This document shows positions 1 to 5,699 of a DNA stretch of 5,699 nt, one piece after another. The stretch lies in assembly GCA_030039975.1 (NCBI GenBank), contig JASHUO010000229.1, forward strand, positions 1 to 5,699, in the 5' to 3' direction. The DNA comes from Alphaproteobacteria bacterium. Lineage in GTDB: Bacteria; Pseudomonadota; Alphaproteobacteria; ATCC43930; CGMCC-115725. The position numbers were made by a program, and so were the translations under genes. Numbering within the stretch: position 1 is the stretch's first letter; each line of letters starts with the position of its first letter. Below the pieces are notes generated by a model. That model did no database searches and was not told where the DNA came from. It worked only from the letters and a program-made list of their open reading frames with translations.

Positions 1-1410
1 GCAGGGACGCTCGACATGCCGCTGATCGAGGCGATGGGCGCCGAGTTCGCCCGCTTCGGCCTCATCGCCGCAGCGGCGGCGCTGTTGGCGATGGCCGTCG
101 CCGCAAGGCCGCTCAAGGGATGGCGTTTTCCCACGCTCCCGGTGTTGGCCGTGGTGATGTTGCTGGCGCAGATCGGCACCAGCCACGCCGCGGCGCGGCT
201 CTCCGGCCGCTTGCCGCTGGGCGCGGCCGATTTCATCCACATGGCGGGCGCGGCCGCCTGGATCGGCGGCATGCCCTATTTCCTCATCAGCCTCGCCGCG
301 GTCAGCGACGGGTCAGCCTATCGCCTGATCGGACGGCGCTTCTCGCAGATCTCCATGGCCGCGGTGGCGCTGCTCGTCACCGGCGGGATCGCCATGGCGG
401 TGGTCTATGTCGGCTCGCTGGAAGCGTTCTATGGCACCGCCTACGGCGTCATGGTCTTCGCCAAGATCATGCTGCTGCTGGGGCTGCTGTTTCTCGGCGC
501 GATGAATTACCGCCTGGTCGAGCGCTTGCGCCGCGACCCCGCGACGCCCGTGCTGCGGCTGCGGCGCTTTGCCGAGGTCGAGCTCGGCATCGGCCTCACC
601 GTGCTCTTTGCCGCCGCGTCGCTGACCTCGCAGCCGCCGGCGGAAGACCTGCGAACCGATCGCGCCTCCTGGCACGAGATCGTCGAGCGGCTGACCCCGG
701 AATGGCCGCGCTTCAAGAGCCCGGACCATGCCAGCCTCGCCCTCTCCGAGCTGCAAGCGCGGATCGACGCCGCGGACGCGGCACATACGCCGGCGCCGCA
801 GGCCTTCGTCCCCGGCGAGGGTGTGGTAGCGCCGCGGAATGCCGAGGATATCGCCTGGTCGGAATATAACCATCACTGGTCGGGCCTGCTGGTCCTCGCG
901 ATCGGGATTCTGGCGCTGCTCGAACGCACCGGCCGCGCGCCCTGGGCGCGGCATTGGCCGCTGCTCTTCCTCGTCCTTGCCGGCTTCCTCTTCATCCGCT
1001 CGGATCCCGAAGTTTGGCCGCTGGGCGATATCGGGCTGCTCGAGAGCTTTCGCGATCCGGAAGTGGTACAGCACCGGATTTTCGTGGCGCTCATTGCCGC
1101 CTTCGCGCTGTTCGAATGGCGCGTGCGCGCGGGCGGCCTTGGCCGGTCGCGGGCGGCGCTGGTGTTTCCGCTGATCACCGCTACGGGCGGCGCGCTGCTG
1201 CTCACGCACTCGCATGCGCTGTCCAACATCAAGGAGCAGCTGCTGATCGAGATCACCCATGTGCCGCTTGCGCTCGCCGGCATCACCGCCGGCTGGGCGC
1301 GCTGGCTCGAGCTTCGGCTCGAAGGCCGGGCGAGCCGCATAGCCGCCTGGGTCTGGCCGATCGCTTTCGTGGTCGTCGGCTTCGTGCTGCTGATCTATCG
1401 TGAGGCGTGA
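1..1410 (+). CDS. CopD-family copper resistance / copper-handling membrane protein, 5' end outside the window
   Basis: Multi-pass inner-membrane protein with a CopD domain, the family linked to copper tolerance or copper import. Residues are counted from the ATG at 16. His57 (in SHAA) and the following FIHMAGAAAWIGG stretch (His75) match the conserved GHA and HxxxxxxWxGG signatures of CopD. Residues about 107-205 match the rest of the domain: RRFS, then TGG, then the TAYG...K segment, ending near NYR. About six hydrophobic segments precede a polar loop (about 205-285), then about six more follow. The second half carries NHHW (His286/287), His353, HSH (398/400) and ITHVP (His415) and is not part of the classical domain. 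The frame is open through base 1, and known CopD proteins have more sequence before this point, so the ATG at 16 is probably internal. The stop lies 7 bp before the hpnN ATG, which implies one operon. The family call is firm; the substrate is inferred. Confidence 0.85.
   Translation, partial: AGTLDMPLIEAMGAEFARFGLIAAAAALLAMAVAARPLKGWRFPTLPVLAVVMLLAQIGTSHAAARLSGRLPLGAADFIHMAGAAAWIGGMPYFLISLAAVSDGSAYRLIGRRFSQISMAAVALLVTGGIAMAVVYVGSLEAFYGTAYGVMVFAKIMLLLGLLFLGAMNYRLVERLRRDPATPVLRLRRFAEVELGIGLTVLFAAASLTSQPPAEDLRTDRASWHEIVERLTPEWPRFKSPDHASLALSELQARIDAADAAHTPAPQAFVPGEGVVAPRNAEDIAWSEYNHHWSGLLVLAIGILALLERTGRAPWARHWPLLFLVLAGFLFIRSDPEVWPLGDIGLLESFRDPEVVQHRIFVALIAAFALFEWRVRAGGLGRSRAALVFPLITATGGALLLTHSHALSNIKEQLLIEITHVPLALAGITAGWARWLELRLEGRASRIAAWVWPIAFVVVGFVLLIYREA
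1402..1405 (+). promoter_or_regulatory. Probable Shine-Dalgarno for hpnN (GAGG)
   Basis: GAGG lies inside the last codons of the copD-like gene, 12 nt before the ATG at 1418. The spacing is long but usable. The alternative GTG at 1400 has no purine-rich stretch in front of it, so this site favours the ATG. Its position suggests that hpnN translation is coupled to the upstream gene. Confidence 0.4.
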
Positions 1411-1417
1411 CGCCACG

Positions 1418-3988
1418 ATGATTGGGCTTATCACCAATGTGGTCGAATTCAGCCGCCGCAACGCCGCCGCGGTAGCGCTCATCATTTTGGCGCTCAGCAT
1501 CGCCGGCGGCTACTACACCGCGGGCCATATCAGCATCGACACCGATATCGACAAGCTGATCAATCCCGATCTGCCCTGGCGCAAGCAGGAGCAGGCGCTC
1601 AACCAGGCCTTCCCGCAGAATACCGACCGTCTGATCGTGGTCATCGATGCGGCGACTCCCGACCTGGCGGGCGATGCCACGGACGCTCTCGCCAAGCGCC
1701 TCGCGAGCGAAACCGACTTGTTCCGCTCGGTGCGGCGACCGGACAGCGGGCCGTTCTTCCAAAAGAACGGGATGCTGTTTCTCTCCGAGACGAAGGTGCA
1801 GGACTTCGCCGACCAGCTGATTTCGGCGCAGCCGCTGATCGGCACCTTGGCCGCCGATCCGAGCCTGCGCGGCGTCTTCGACGCGCTCGACCTCGCGGCG
1901 CAAGGGGTCATCCATGGCGACATCCCGGCCAAGGACATCGAGACATCGCTGAGCACCGTCGCCGCGGCGACGAACGCCGCGCTGCAAGGTCAGCACCGGC
2001 CATTGTCCTGGCAGACGATGATGACCGGCCGCAAAGCCGAGCCCTTGGAGCTGCGGCGCTTCATCCTCACCCAGGTGAACCTCGACTACAACGCCGTCCA
2101 GCCGGGCCAGGAAGCCACCAATGCGATCCACGCCGCGGCCCGGGAGCTCGGGTTGACCGCGGCCAATGGCGTGACCGTGCGCGTGACCGGACCGGTCGCG
2201 ATCTCGGACGCCCAGTTCTCGAACTTGACCAAGGGCGCGGGCTTCTCGACCACGCTCTCGGTCGGGCTGCTCTTCCTCTGGCTCATGCTGGCGCTGCGCT
2301 CGCTGCGCCTCTTCGCGGCGATCGTTGTCACGCTGATCATCGGGCTCGTCGCCTGCGGCACTTTCGCCATCGGCGTGGTTGGGCCGCTCAACCCGATTTC
2401 GGCCGCGTTCGCCGTACTCTTCGTCGGCATCGCCGTCGATTTCGGCATTCAGTTCAGCGTCCGCTATCGCGACGAGCGGTTTCGCGCCGACAATTTCACC
2501 GAGGCGCTGCGCCGCACCGCCGCCAGCATCGGCGGACCGCTGGCCGTGGCGGCCATCGCCTCAGCCGCCGCTTTCTTCTCTTTCGTGCCGACCGATTACA
2601 CCGGCGTCTCCGATCTCGGCCTCATCGCCGGCACCGGCATGCTGCTGGCATTGGCGCTGAACTTCACCTTGCTGCCGGCGCTGCTCACGATCCTGCGTCC
2701 CAAGGGGGAGCGGCGGCCCGTGGGTTTCGCCGCTTTGGCACCGCTCGACCACTTGCTGGTGCGCCACCGCATGCCGGTGATCGCCGTGTCGCTGCTGTTG
2801 GCGGCCGGCTGCCTCGCGCTGATGCCGCGCCTCACCTTCGACTTCAACCCGCTCCACCTGCTGAGCCCGAAGGAAGAAGCGGTATCGACGCTGTTCTCGC
2901 TGATGTCCGATCCGCAGACGACGCCCTATACCATCGAGTTCCTGACGCCCTCGGTGAACGATGCCGTCGCCGTGGCGAAGCAGCTCGACAAGCTGCCGGA
3001 AGTGGCCCAGGTGCTGACGGCGGAGGCCTTCGTGCCGAGTGATCAGGAGAAAAAGCTCGCCATCCTCCAAGACGCGGCGCAACTTCTCGGCCCGACGCTG
3101 ACGCCGCCGCAGACCAAGCCTGCCCCCACCGATCAACAGATCCTGGCGGCGATCGCACAATGCAACGAGCGCCTGAAGCAGGTCGCGGCGCAAGGCAGCG
3201 CGCCCGCGGCCGAGCTGTCAAAGGCGCTCGACGCGGTGCAGCAGCGCGGCGCCGCGGTGCTGCCCGCGCTACGCGCCAATGTCGCTCCCGGGATCGAGCG
3301 CCGTCTCGACGACCTGCGGTTGGCGCTGCAGGCCGAGCCGGTCACGCTCACGAGCCTGCCGGAATCGCTGAAGCGCGACTGGATCGCGACGGACGGACGG
3401 GCGCGCGTCGAAGTCTTCCCCAAGGGCGACGCGCGCGACAACCGCGTGCTGCACCGCTTCACCACGGCGGTCCAGCAAATCGTCCCCGATGCCACCGGCA
3501 CGCCCGTCACCATCCAGGAATCGGCGAGCACGGTGACGCACGCCTTCATCGTCGCCGGCATCATCGCGCTTTCCTCCATTTGCATATTGCTGGTGCTGGT
3601 GCTGCGGCGGCTATGGGACGTGCTGCATGTGCTGGCACCGCTGCTGCTGGCGGGATTGCTGACCATGGCGACCAGCATTCTGGCGAACCTGCCGATCAAC
3701 TTCGCCAACATCATCGCCTTGCCGCTGCTGCTCGGCGTCGGCGTCGCGTTCGACATCTATTTCGTCATGCGCTGGCGCGCGGGCAATAGCGACCTGCTGG
3801 AGTCGAGCACCGCGCGCGCCATCCTTTTCAGCGCGCTCACCACCGGCACGGCCTTCGGCAGCCTCGCGCTGTCGAACGATCCCGGAATATCGGATATGGG
3901 CAAGCTGCTCACCTTGGCGCTGTTCTACACGCTGATCTGCACGTTCTTCGTGCTGCCGGCGCTGCTCGGCCCGGTCAAGCAGCGCTGA
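1418..3988 (+). CDS. hpnN: Hopanoid transporter HpnN (RND/MMPL superfamily)
   Basis: Inner-membrane RND-type protein that moves hopanoids towards the outer membrane (shown for HpnN of Rhodopseudomonas and Burkholderia). It has 856 residues, close to the usual length, in two repeats. Repeat one has TM1 at about 14-36, then a periplasmic loop opening with the HpnN-like signature DTDIDKLINPDLPWR, then helices at about 277-423. Repeat two has its TM1 at about 452-470, then FDFNPLHLL (474-482), a large periplasmic domain to about 705, and a helix bundle to the end. Each bundle carries the intramembrane aspartate expected for proton coupling: Asp341 in GIAVDFGIQFSVRYRDE and Asp779 in GVGVAFDIYFVMRWR. 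SIQES-like (TIQESASTV), NFANIIALPLLLGVG and DGRARVEVFPKGD are also typical of HpnN. The ATG at 1418 is chosen over the in-frame GTG at 1400 because of its Shine-Dalgarno and because it avoids overlapping copD. Its 3' end faces hpnK. The gene looks intact. Confidence 0.95.
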   Translation: MIGLITNVVEFSRRNAAAVALIILALSIAGGYYTAGHISIDTDIDKLINPDLPWRKQEQALNQAFPQNTDRLIVVIDAATPDLAGDATDALAKRLASETDLFRSVRRPDSGPFFQKNGMLFLSETKVQDFADQLISAQPLIGTLAADPSLRGVFDALDLAAQGVIHGDIPAKDIETSLSTVAAATNAALQGQHRPLSWQTMMTGRKAEPLELRRFILTQVNLDYNAVQPGQEATNAIHAAARELGLTAANGVTVRVTGPVAISDAQFSNLTKGAGFSTTLSVGLLFLWLMLALRSLRLFAAIVVTLIIGLVACGTFAIGVVGPLNPISAAFAVLFVGIAVDFGIQFSVRYRDERFRADNFTEALRRTAASIGGPLAVAAIASAAAFFSFVPTDYTGVSDLGLIAGTGMLLALALNFTLLPALLTILRPKGERRPVGFAALAPLDHLLVRHRMPVIAVSLLLAAGCLALMPRLTFDFNPLHLLSPKEEAVSTLFSLMSDPQTTPYTIEFLTPSVNDAVAVAKQLDKLPEVAQVLTAEAFVPSDQEKKLAILQDAAQLLGPTLTPPQTKPAPTDQQILAAIAQCNERLKQVAAQGSAPAAELSKALDAVQQRGAAVLPALRANVAPGIERRLDDLRLALQAEPVTLTSLPESLKRDWIATDGRARVEVFPKGDARDNRVLHRFTTAVQQIVPDATGTPVTIQESASTVTHAFIVAGIIALSSICILLVLVLRRLWDVLHVLAPLLLAGLLTMATSILANLPINFANIIALPLLLGVGVAFDIYFVMRWRAGNSDLLESSTARAILFSALTTGTAFGSLALSNDPGISDMGKLLTLALFYTLICTFFVLPALLGPVKQR

Positions 3989-4079
3989 GCGCGCGCCGGC
4001 TGGCGGCGACTTGCCAGATGAAAAGCGCGGTGGCAAGCGCAAGGCCCAAAAGCCCGAGCAGCGTCGCCGCGCGTATCAC
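3975..4079 (-). pseudogene. 34-codon single-helix reading frame after hpnK; possible stump of hpnL
   Basis: A GTG start (4079-4077) overlaps the hpnK stop as GTGA, an arrangement typical of coupled genes. The 34 residues form one hydrophobic segment (about residues 5-22, centred on LLGLLGLALATALFIW) followed by a short basic tail, ending at TGA 3977-3975. In many hopanoid clusters the gene after hpnK is hpnL, a multi-pass membrane protein of the lysylphosphatidylglycerol-synthase-like family whose N-terminus looks similar. Here the frame stops after one helix, and its last 14 bases are antisense to the hpnN 3' end. My reading is an hpnL N-terminus cut off by a rearrangement between about 3989 and 4015. 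It could instead be a real one-helix small protein, or a chance frame in GC-rich DNA. The hpnL resemblance is from memory, with no alignment done, and there is no strong Shine-Dalgarno. Confidence 0.35.
4010..4037. repeat. 7-bp inverted repeat in the convergent gap (weak terminator candidate)
   Basis: CTTGCCA (4010-4016) and TGGCAAG (4031-4037) are perfect reverse complements separated by 14 nt. The repeat sits between the stops of hpnN and hpnK, where a two-way terminator would be expected. However, the stem is short, the loop is long, and there is no T-tract on either side, so it is not a convincing intrinsic terminator. It also lies inside the small frame at 3975-4079. Confidence 0.25.
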
Positions 4080-4942
4080 GGCGCCGCGGCCAGGTCGGCA
4101 TAGCGGACGAGCTCGATGCCGCCGCCCTCGATCGCCGCCCGGACCCGGACGCTGAGCAGCGCCGCCAGCTCGTCGACCGGGCGATAGCGCGGCATGGTGC
4201 GACGGAGCCGCTCGGTTTGTGCCACCGCCGGATGGCAATAGAGCTCGCTCGTTCCCGGCGGCAAGGCCGCGACGAGGCGCAGCACCCGCTCCTCGGTCAT
4301 GGCGCCGGTCCAGGCGAGCCCGAGCATGTGGTCGTTGAGCACCAGCCCGGCGCGCCGCAGCCGGCGGCGCAGCAGCGCGATCCAGGGTGCATAAAGCGGC
4401 GGGAAGACGCGGCTGCCTTCGGCCGCGGCGGCGCGGCGCAGCACCCGTTGCGGCTCCGCAGGCACGCGCATTGCGTTGAGGCCGAACTCGCGGCCGATCA
4501 GCACGATGAGGCGCGCGACGGTCGGGTGGATGTGCATGTGACGGTGCGCGTTGACGTGATCGAGCGCGAGGCCGGTCGCGCGGAAGGCGGCGAATTGCGC
4601 GCGGATCTCGGCGGCGAGCTGGCGGCGGGCGCGGCGGCCGAAGAAGAAGCGACAGCCCGCCCGCAGCATGTTCGCGTCGAAATCGCCGCTTCGGTCGACG
4701 AGGTCCGGCACCTGCTCGGACGGCAGGACGGGCCTGCCTTCGACGAGGTTGAGATGAAGGCCGACACCGAGACGCGGCAGGCGCCGCGCGCGCGCCACCG
4801 CGTCGGCGCATGCCGGCGCACCGACCATCAGGCTGGCGCAGGTGAGGATTCCGTCCCGGCTCGCTTGCTCGACCGCGGCGTTGACGGCATCGTCGAGGCC
4901 GAAATCATCGGCGCAAACGATGAGCCGCCGGCGCAGCGTCAG
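4076..4942 (-). CDS. hpnK: Hopanoid biosynthesis deacetylase HpnK (YdjC/ChbG family), probable CTG start
   Basis: A YdjC/ChbG-type metal-dependent carbohydrate deacetylase. In hopanoid producers HpnK removes the acetyl group from N-acetylglucosaminyl-bacteriohopanetetrol, the step before HpnJ acts. Counted from the CTG, the protein has 288 residues, normal for the family. The metal and active-site motifs are all present: ADDFG (11-15, Asp12/Asp13), GLHLNL (His63), the histidine run NAHRHMHIHP (His133, 135, 137, 139) and SELYCHP (His237). Start: the conserved N-terminus RRLIVCADDFG begins only a few codons after the hpnJ stop, and no ATG, GTG or TTG occurs in frame just upstream. The CTG at 4942-4940 overlaps the hpnJ stop (CTGA) and has GGGAG 8 nt upstream, so it is the best candidate; ACG 4939 and CTG 4936 are alternatives. 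The first standard start is the ATG at 4828, which would delete ADDFG. Function is confident; the start codon is inferred. Confidence 0.92.
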   Translation of the reverse strand: MTLRRRLIVCADDFGLDDAVNAAVEQASRDGILTCASLMVGAPACADAVARARRLPRLGVGLHLNLVEGRPVLPSEQVPDLVDRSGDFDANMLRAGCRFFFGRRARRQLAAEIRAQFAAFRATGLALDHVNAHRHMHIHPTVARLIVLIGREFGLNAMRVPAEPQRVLRRAAAAEGSRVFPPLYAPWIALLRRRLRRAGLVLNDHMLGLAWTGAMTEERVLRLVAALPPGTSELYCHPAVAQTERLRRTMPRYRPVDELAALLSVRVRAAIEGGGIELVRYADLAAAP

Positions 4943-5699
4943 TGCGCCATCTCCCGCTCGCGCAGGAACTGGAAGAACTCGACCCCTTCGCGCAGGCGCC
5001 GCACCATCATCTCGGGGCTGCGCACCATCTCGCCGACGATCGACGCGATCTTGCCGGCGCGGAAATAGAAGCGCTTGTAGAAGAGCTCGACCGACTCGAA
5101 GATTTCCTCGTGCGAGAGATGCGGATAGTGCAGCGGCGCGATCTGGATGCCGTGCGCGTCGACGAGATCGGCGTGCTCGGCGTCGAACCAGCCGTTCTCG
5201 ACCGCCTGCTTGTGCAGGAAGGTGCCGGGATAGGGCGCCGCCAGCGAGACCTGGATGGTGTGCGGGTTGATCTCGTTGGCGAAGCGGATGGTCTCCTCGA
5301 TCGTCTCCTTGGTCTCGCCGGGGAGCCCGAGGATGAAGGTGCCGTGAATGGTGACGCCGAGCTCGTGGCAATCCTTGGTGAAGCGGCGCGCAACGTCGAC
5401 CAGCATGCCCTTCTTGATGTTGTGCAGGATCTTCTGATTGCCGGATTCGTAGCCGACGAGCAGCAGCCGCAACCCGTTGTCGCGCAGCACCTTCAGCGTG
5501 TCACGCGGCACATTGGCCTTGGCGTTGCACGACCAGGTGACGCCGAGCTTGCCGAGCGCGCGCGCGATCGCTTCGGCGCGCGGCAGGTTGTCGGTGAAGG
5601 TGTCGTCGTCGAAGAAGAACTCTCTCACCTGCGGGAAATAGTGCTTGGCGAGCCGGATCTCCTCGACGACATGGTCGACGCTGCGCACGCGATAGCGAT
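4939..5699 (-). CDS. hpnJ: Hopanoid biosynthesis radical SAM protein HpnJ, C-terminal part (N-terminus outside the window)
   Basis: The last 252 or so residues of a cobalamin-binding-type radical SAM enzyme. Burkholderia genetics shows HpnJ is required to form the cyclitol ether head group of bacteriohopanepolyols from the glucosamine form, presumably by ring contraction. Visible motifs are YRVRS followed by VVEEIRLAKHYFPQVREF, then FFFDDDTFTD, the strand around YESGNQKIL, GTFILGLPGETKETIEE (the GLPGET turn common in this superfamily) and a helical C-terminal region ending LREREMAH. The frame is open through the right edge, so the B12-binding domain and the CxxxCxxC iron-sulfur motif lie beyond it and cannot be checked; the GTG at 5688 is internal. 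The TGA stop (4941-4939) overlaps the proposed CTG start of hpnK, so the two genes are likely translationally coupled in one operon. No frameshift is seen in the visible part. Confidence 0.95.
   Translation of the reverse strand, partial: RYRVRSVDHVVEEIRLAKHYFPQVREFFFDDDTFTDNLPRAEAIARALGKLGVTWSCNAKANVPRDTLKVLRDNGLRLLLVGYESGNQKILHNIKKGMLVDVARRFTKDCHELGVTIHGTFILGLPGETKETIEETIRFANEINPHTIQVSLAAPYPGTFLHKQAVENGWFDAEHADLVDAHGIQIAPLHYPHLSHEEIFESVELFYKRFYFRAGKIASIVGEMVRSPEMMVRRLREGVEFFQFLREREMAH
4951..4955 (-). promoter_or_regulatory. Shine-Dalgarno for hpnK (GGGAG) inside the hpnJ 3' end
   Basis: On the minus strand, GGGAG is followed by 8 nt and then the CTG at 4942-4940. GGAG matches the anti-Shine-Dalgarno core and the spacing is near ideal. 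This site is the main reason for choosing that CTG over the ACG and CTG that follow it. It also precedes the ATG of the hpnJ codon for Met in EMAH, but that ATG is in the hpnJ frame and leads straight into the hpnJ stop. Confidence 0.5.

Noticed and set aside
313..1500. 395-codon open frame on the minus strand opposite copD-hpnN
   Set aside because: The translation is rich in Arg, Gln, Glu and Gly with no domain or membrane pattern. It is the usual antisense shadow of a GC-rich gene, and the plus-strand frame is a clear CopD protein.
1283..2131. 282-codon minus-strand frame opposite the hpnN 5' half
   Set aside because: Low-complexity composition, no recognisable motif, and it lies wholly under copD and hpnN, which have strong family signatures.
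3160..3789. 209-codon plus-strand frame inside hpnN
   Set aside because: Out-of-frame shadow, Arg/Ala/Gly/His-rich, inside the well-conserved second half of HpnN. No sign of a frameshift in hpnN that would make it relevant.
3989..4037. Intrinsic terminator between the convergent genes
   Set aside because: Only short stems are present (CTTGCCA/TGGCAAG with a 14-nt loop, and CGCC/GGCG with a 4-nt loop), with no following T-run, so I list the repeat but do not call a terminator.
4217..5068. 283-codon plus-strand frame opposite hpnK and hpnJ
   Set aside because: Antisense shadow. It runs across both genes, shows no conserved motif and has no Shine-Dalgarno.
4943..5371. Extending hpnK upstream to the ATG at 5371
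   Set aside because: This would put over 140 residues of Arg-rich shadow sequence on HpnK and overlap hpnJ by 433 bases. HpnK family proteins begin just before the ADDFG motif.
1..5699. tRNA, rRNA, CRISPR, insertion sequence, riboswitch or attachment site
   Set aside because: No regularly spaced repeats, terminal inverted repeats, transposase motifs or cloverleaf-like segment were seen. Nearly the whole window is accounted for by four protein-coding genes.

Overview
The window is a GC-rich stretch, almost entirely coding, from a bacterium that makes hopanoids. The protein sequences look alphaproteobacterial, of the Rhizobiales/Rhodospirillales type; this is inferred from family resemblance and base composition, and no rRNA or marker gene is present to confirm it. 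The genes form two convergent blocks. Plus strand: a copper-resistance-D (CopD) type membrane protein, open at the left window edge, followed 7 bp later by hpnN, the RND/MMPL-type hopanoid exporter. Minus strand, read from the right edge: the C-terminal part of hpnJ (cobalamin-binding radical SAM enzyme), then hpnK (YdjC/ChbG-type deacetylase). The two blocks meet tail to tail across an 87-bp gap (3989-4075).

How the genes work together: in known hopanoid pathways, N-acetylglucosamine is attached to bacteriohopanetetrol, HpnK removes the acetyl group, and HpnJ is needed to turn the aminosugar into the cyclitol ether head group. HpnN exports hopanoids from the inner towards the outer membrane. 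The window therefore holds the last head-group steps and the exporter on opposite strands. The CopD-like gene is not a known part of the pathway, but its spacing implies co-transcription with hpnN.

Three points stand out. (1) hpnK has no ATG, GTG or TTG start compatible with its conserved N-terminus. The best start is a CTG that overlaps the hpnJ stop codon (CTGA) and has a GGGAG Shine-Dalgarno 8 nt upstream. A caller limited to standard starts would cut off the first 38 residues, including the metal-binding ADDFG motif. (2) A 34-codon reading frame starts with GTG on the hpnK stop (GTGA), encodes one hydrophobic segment resembling the N-terminus of HpnL, and ends inside the antisense of the hpnN 3' end. 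It may be the stump of an hpnL gene cut by the rearrangement that set hpnN against hpnK. (3) The second half of the CopD-like protein is a histidine-rich multi-pass membrane region outside the classical CopD domain.

No RNA gene, CRISPR array, insertion sequence or origin was seen. The only non-coding gap holds a weak inverted repeat and no convincing terminator. The four main genes are ordinary members of known families, and I did not find evidence of a wholly new system.
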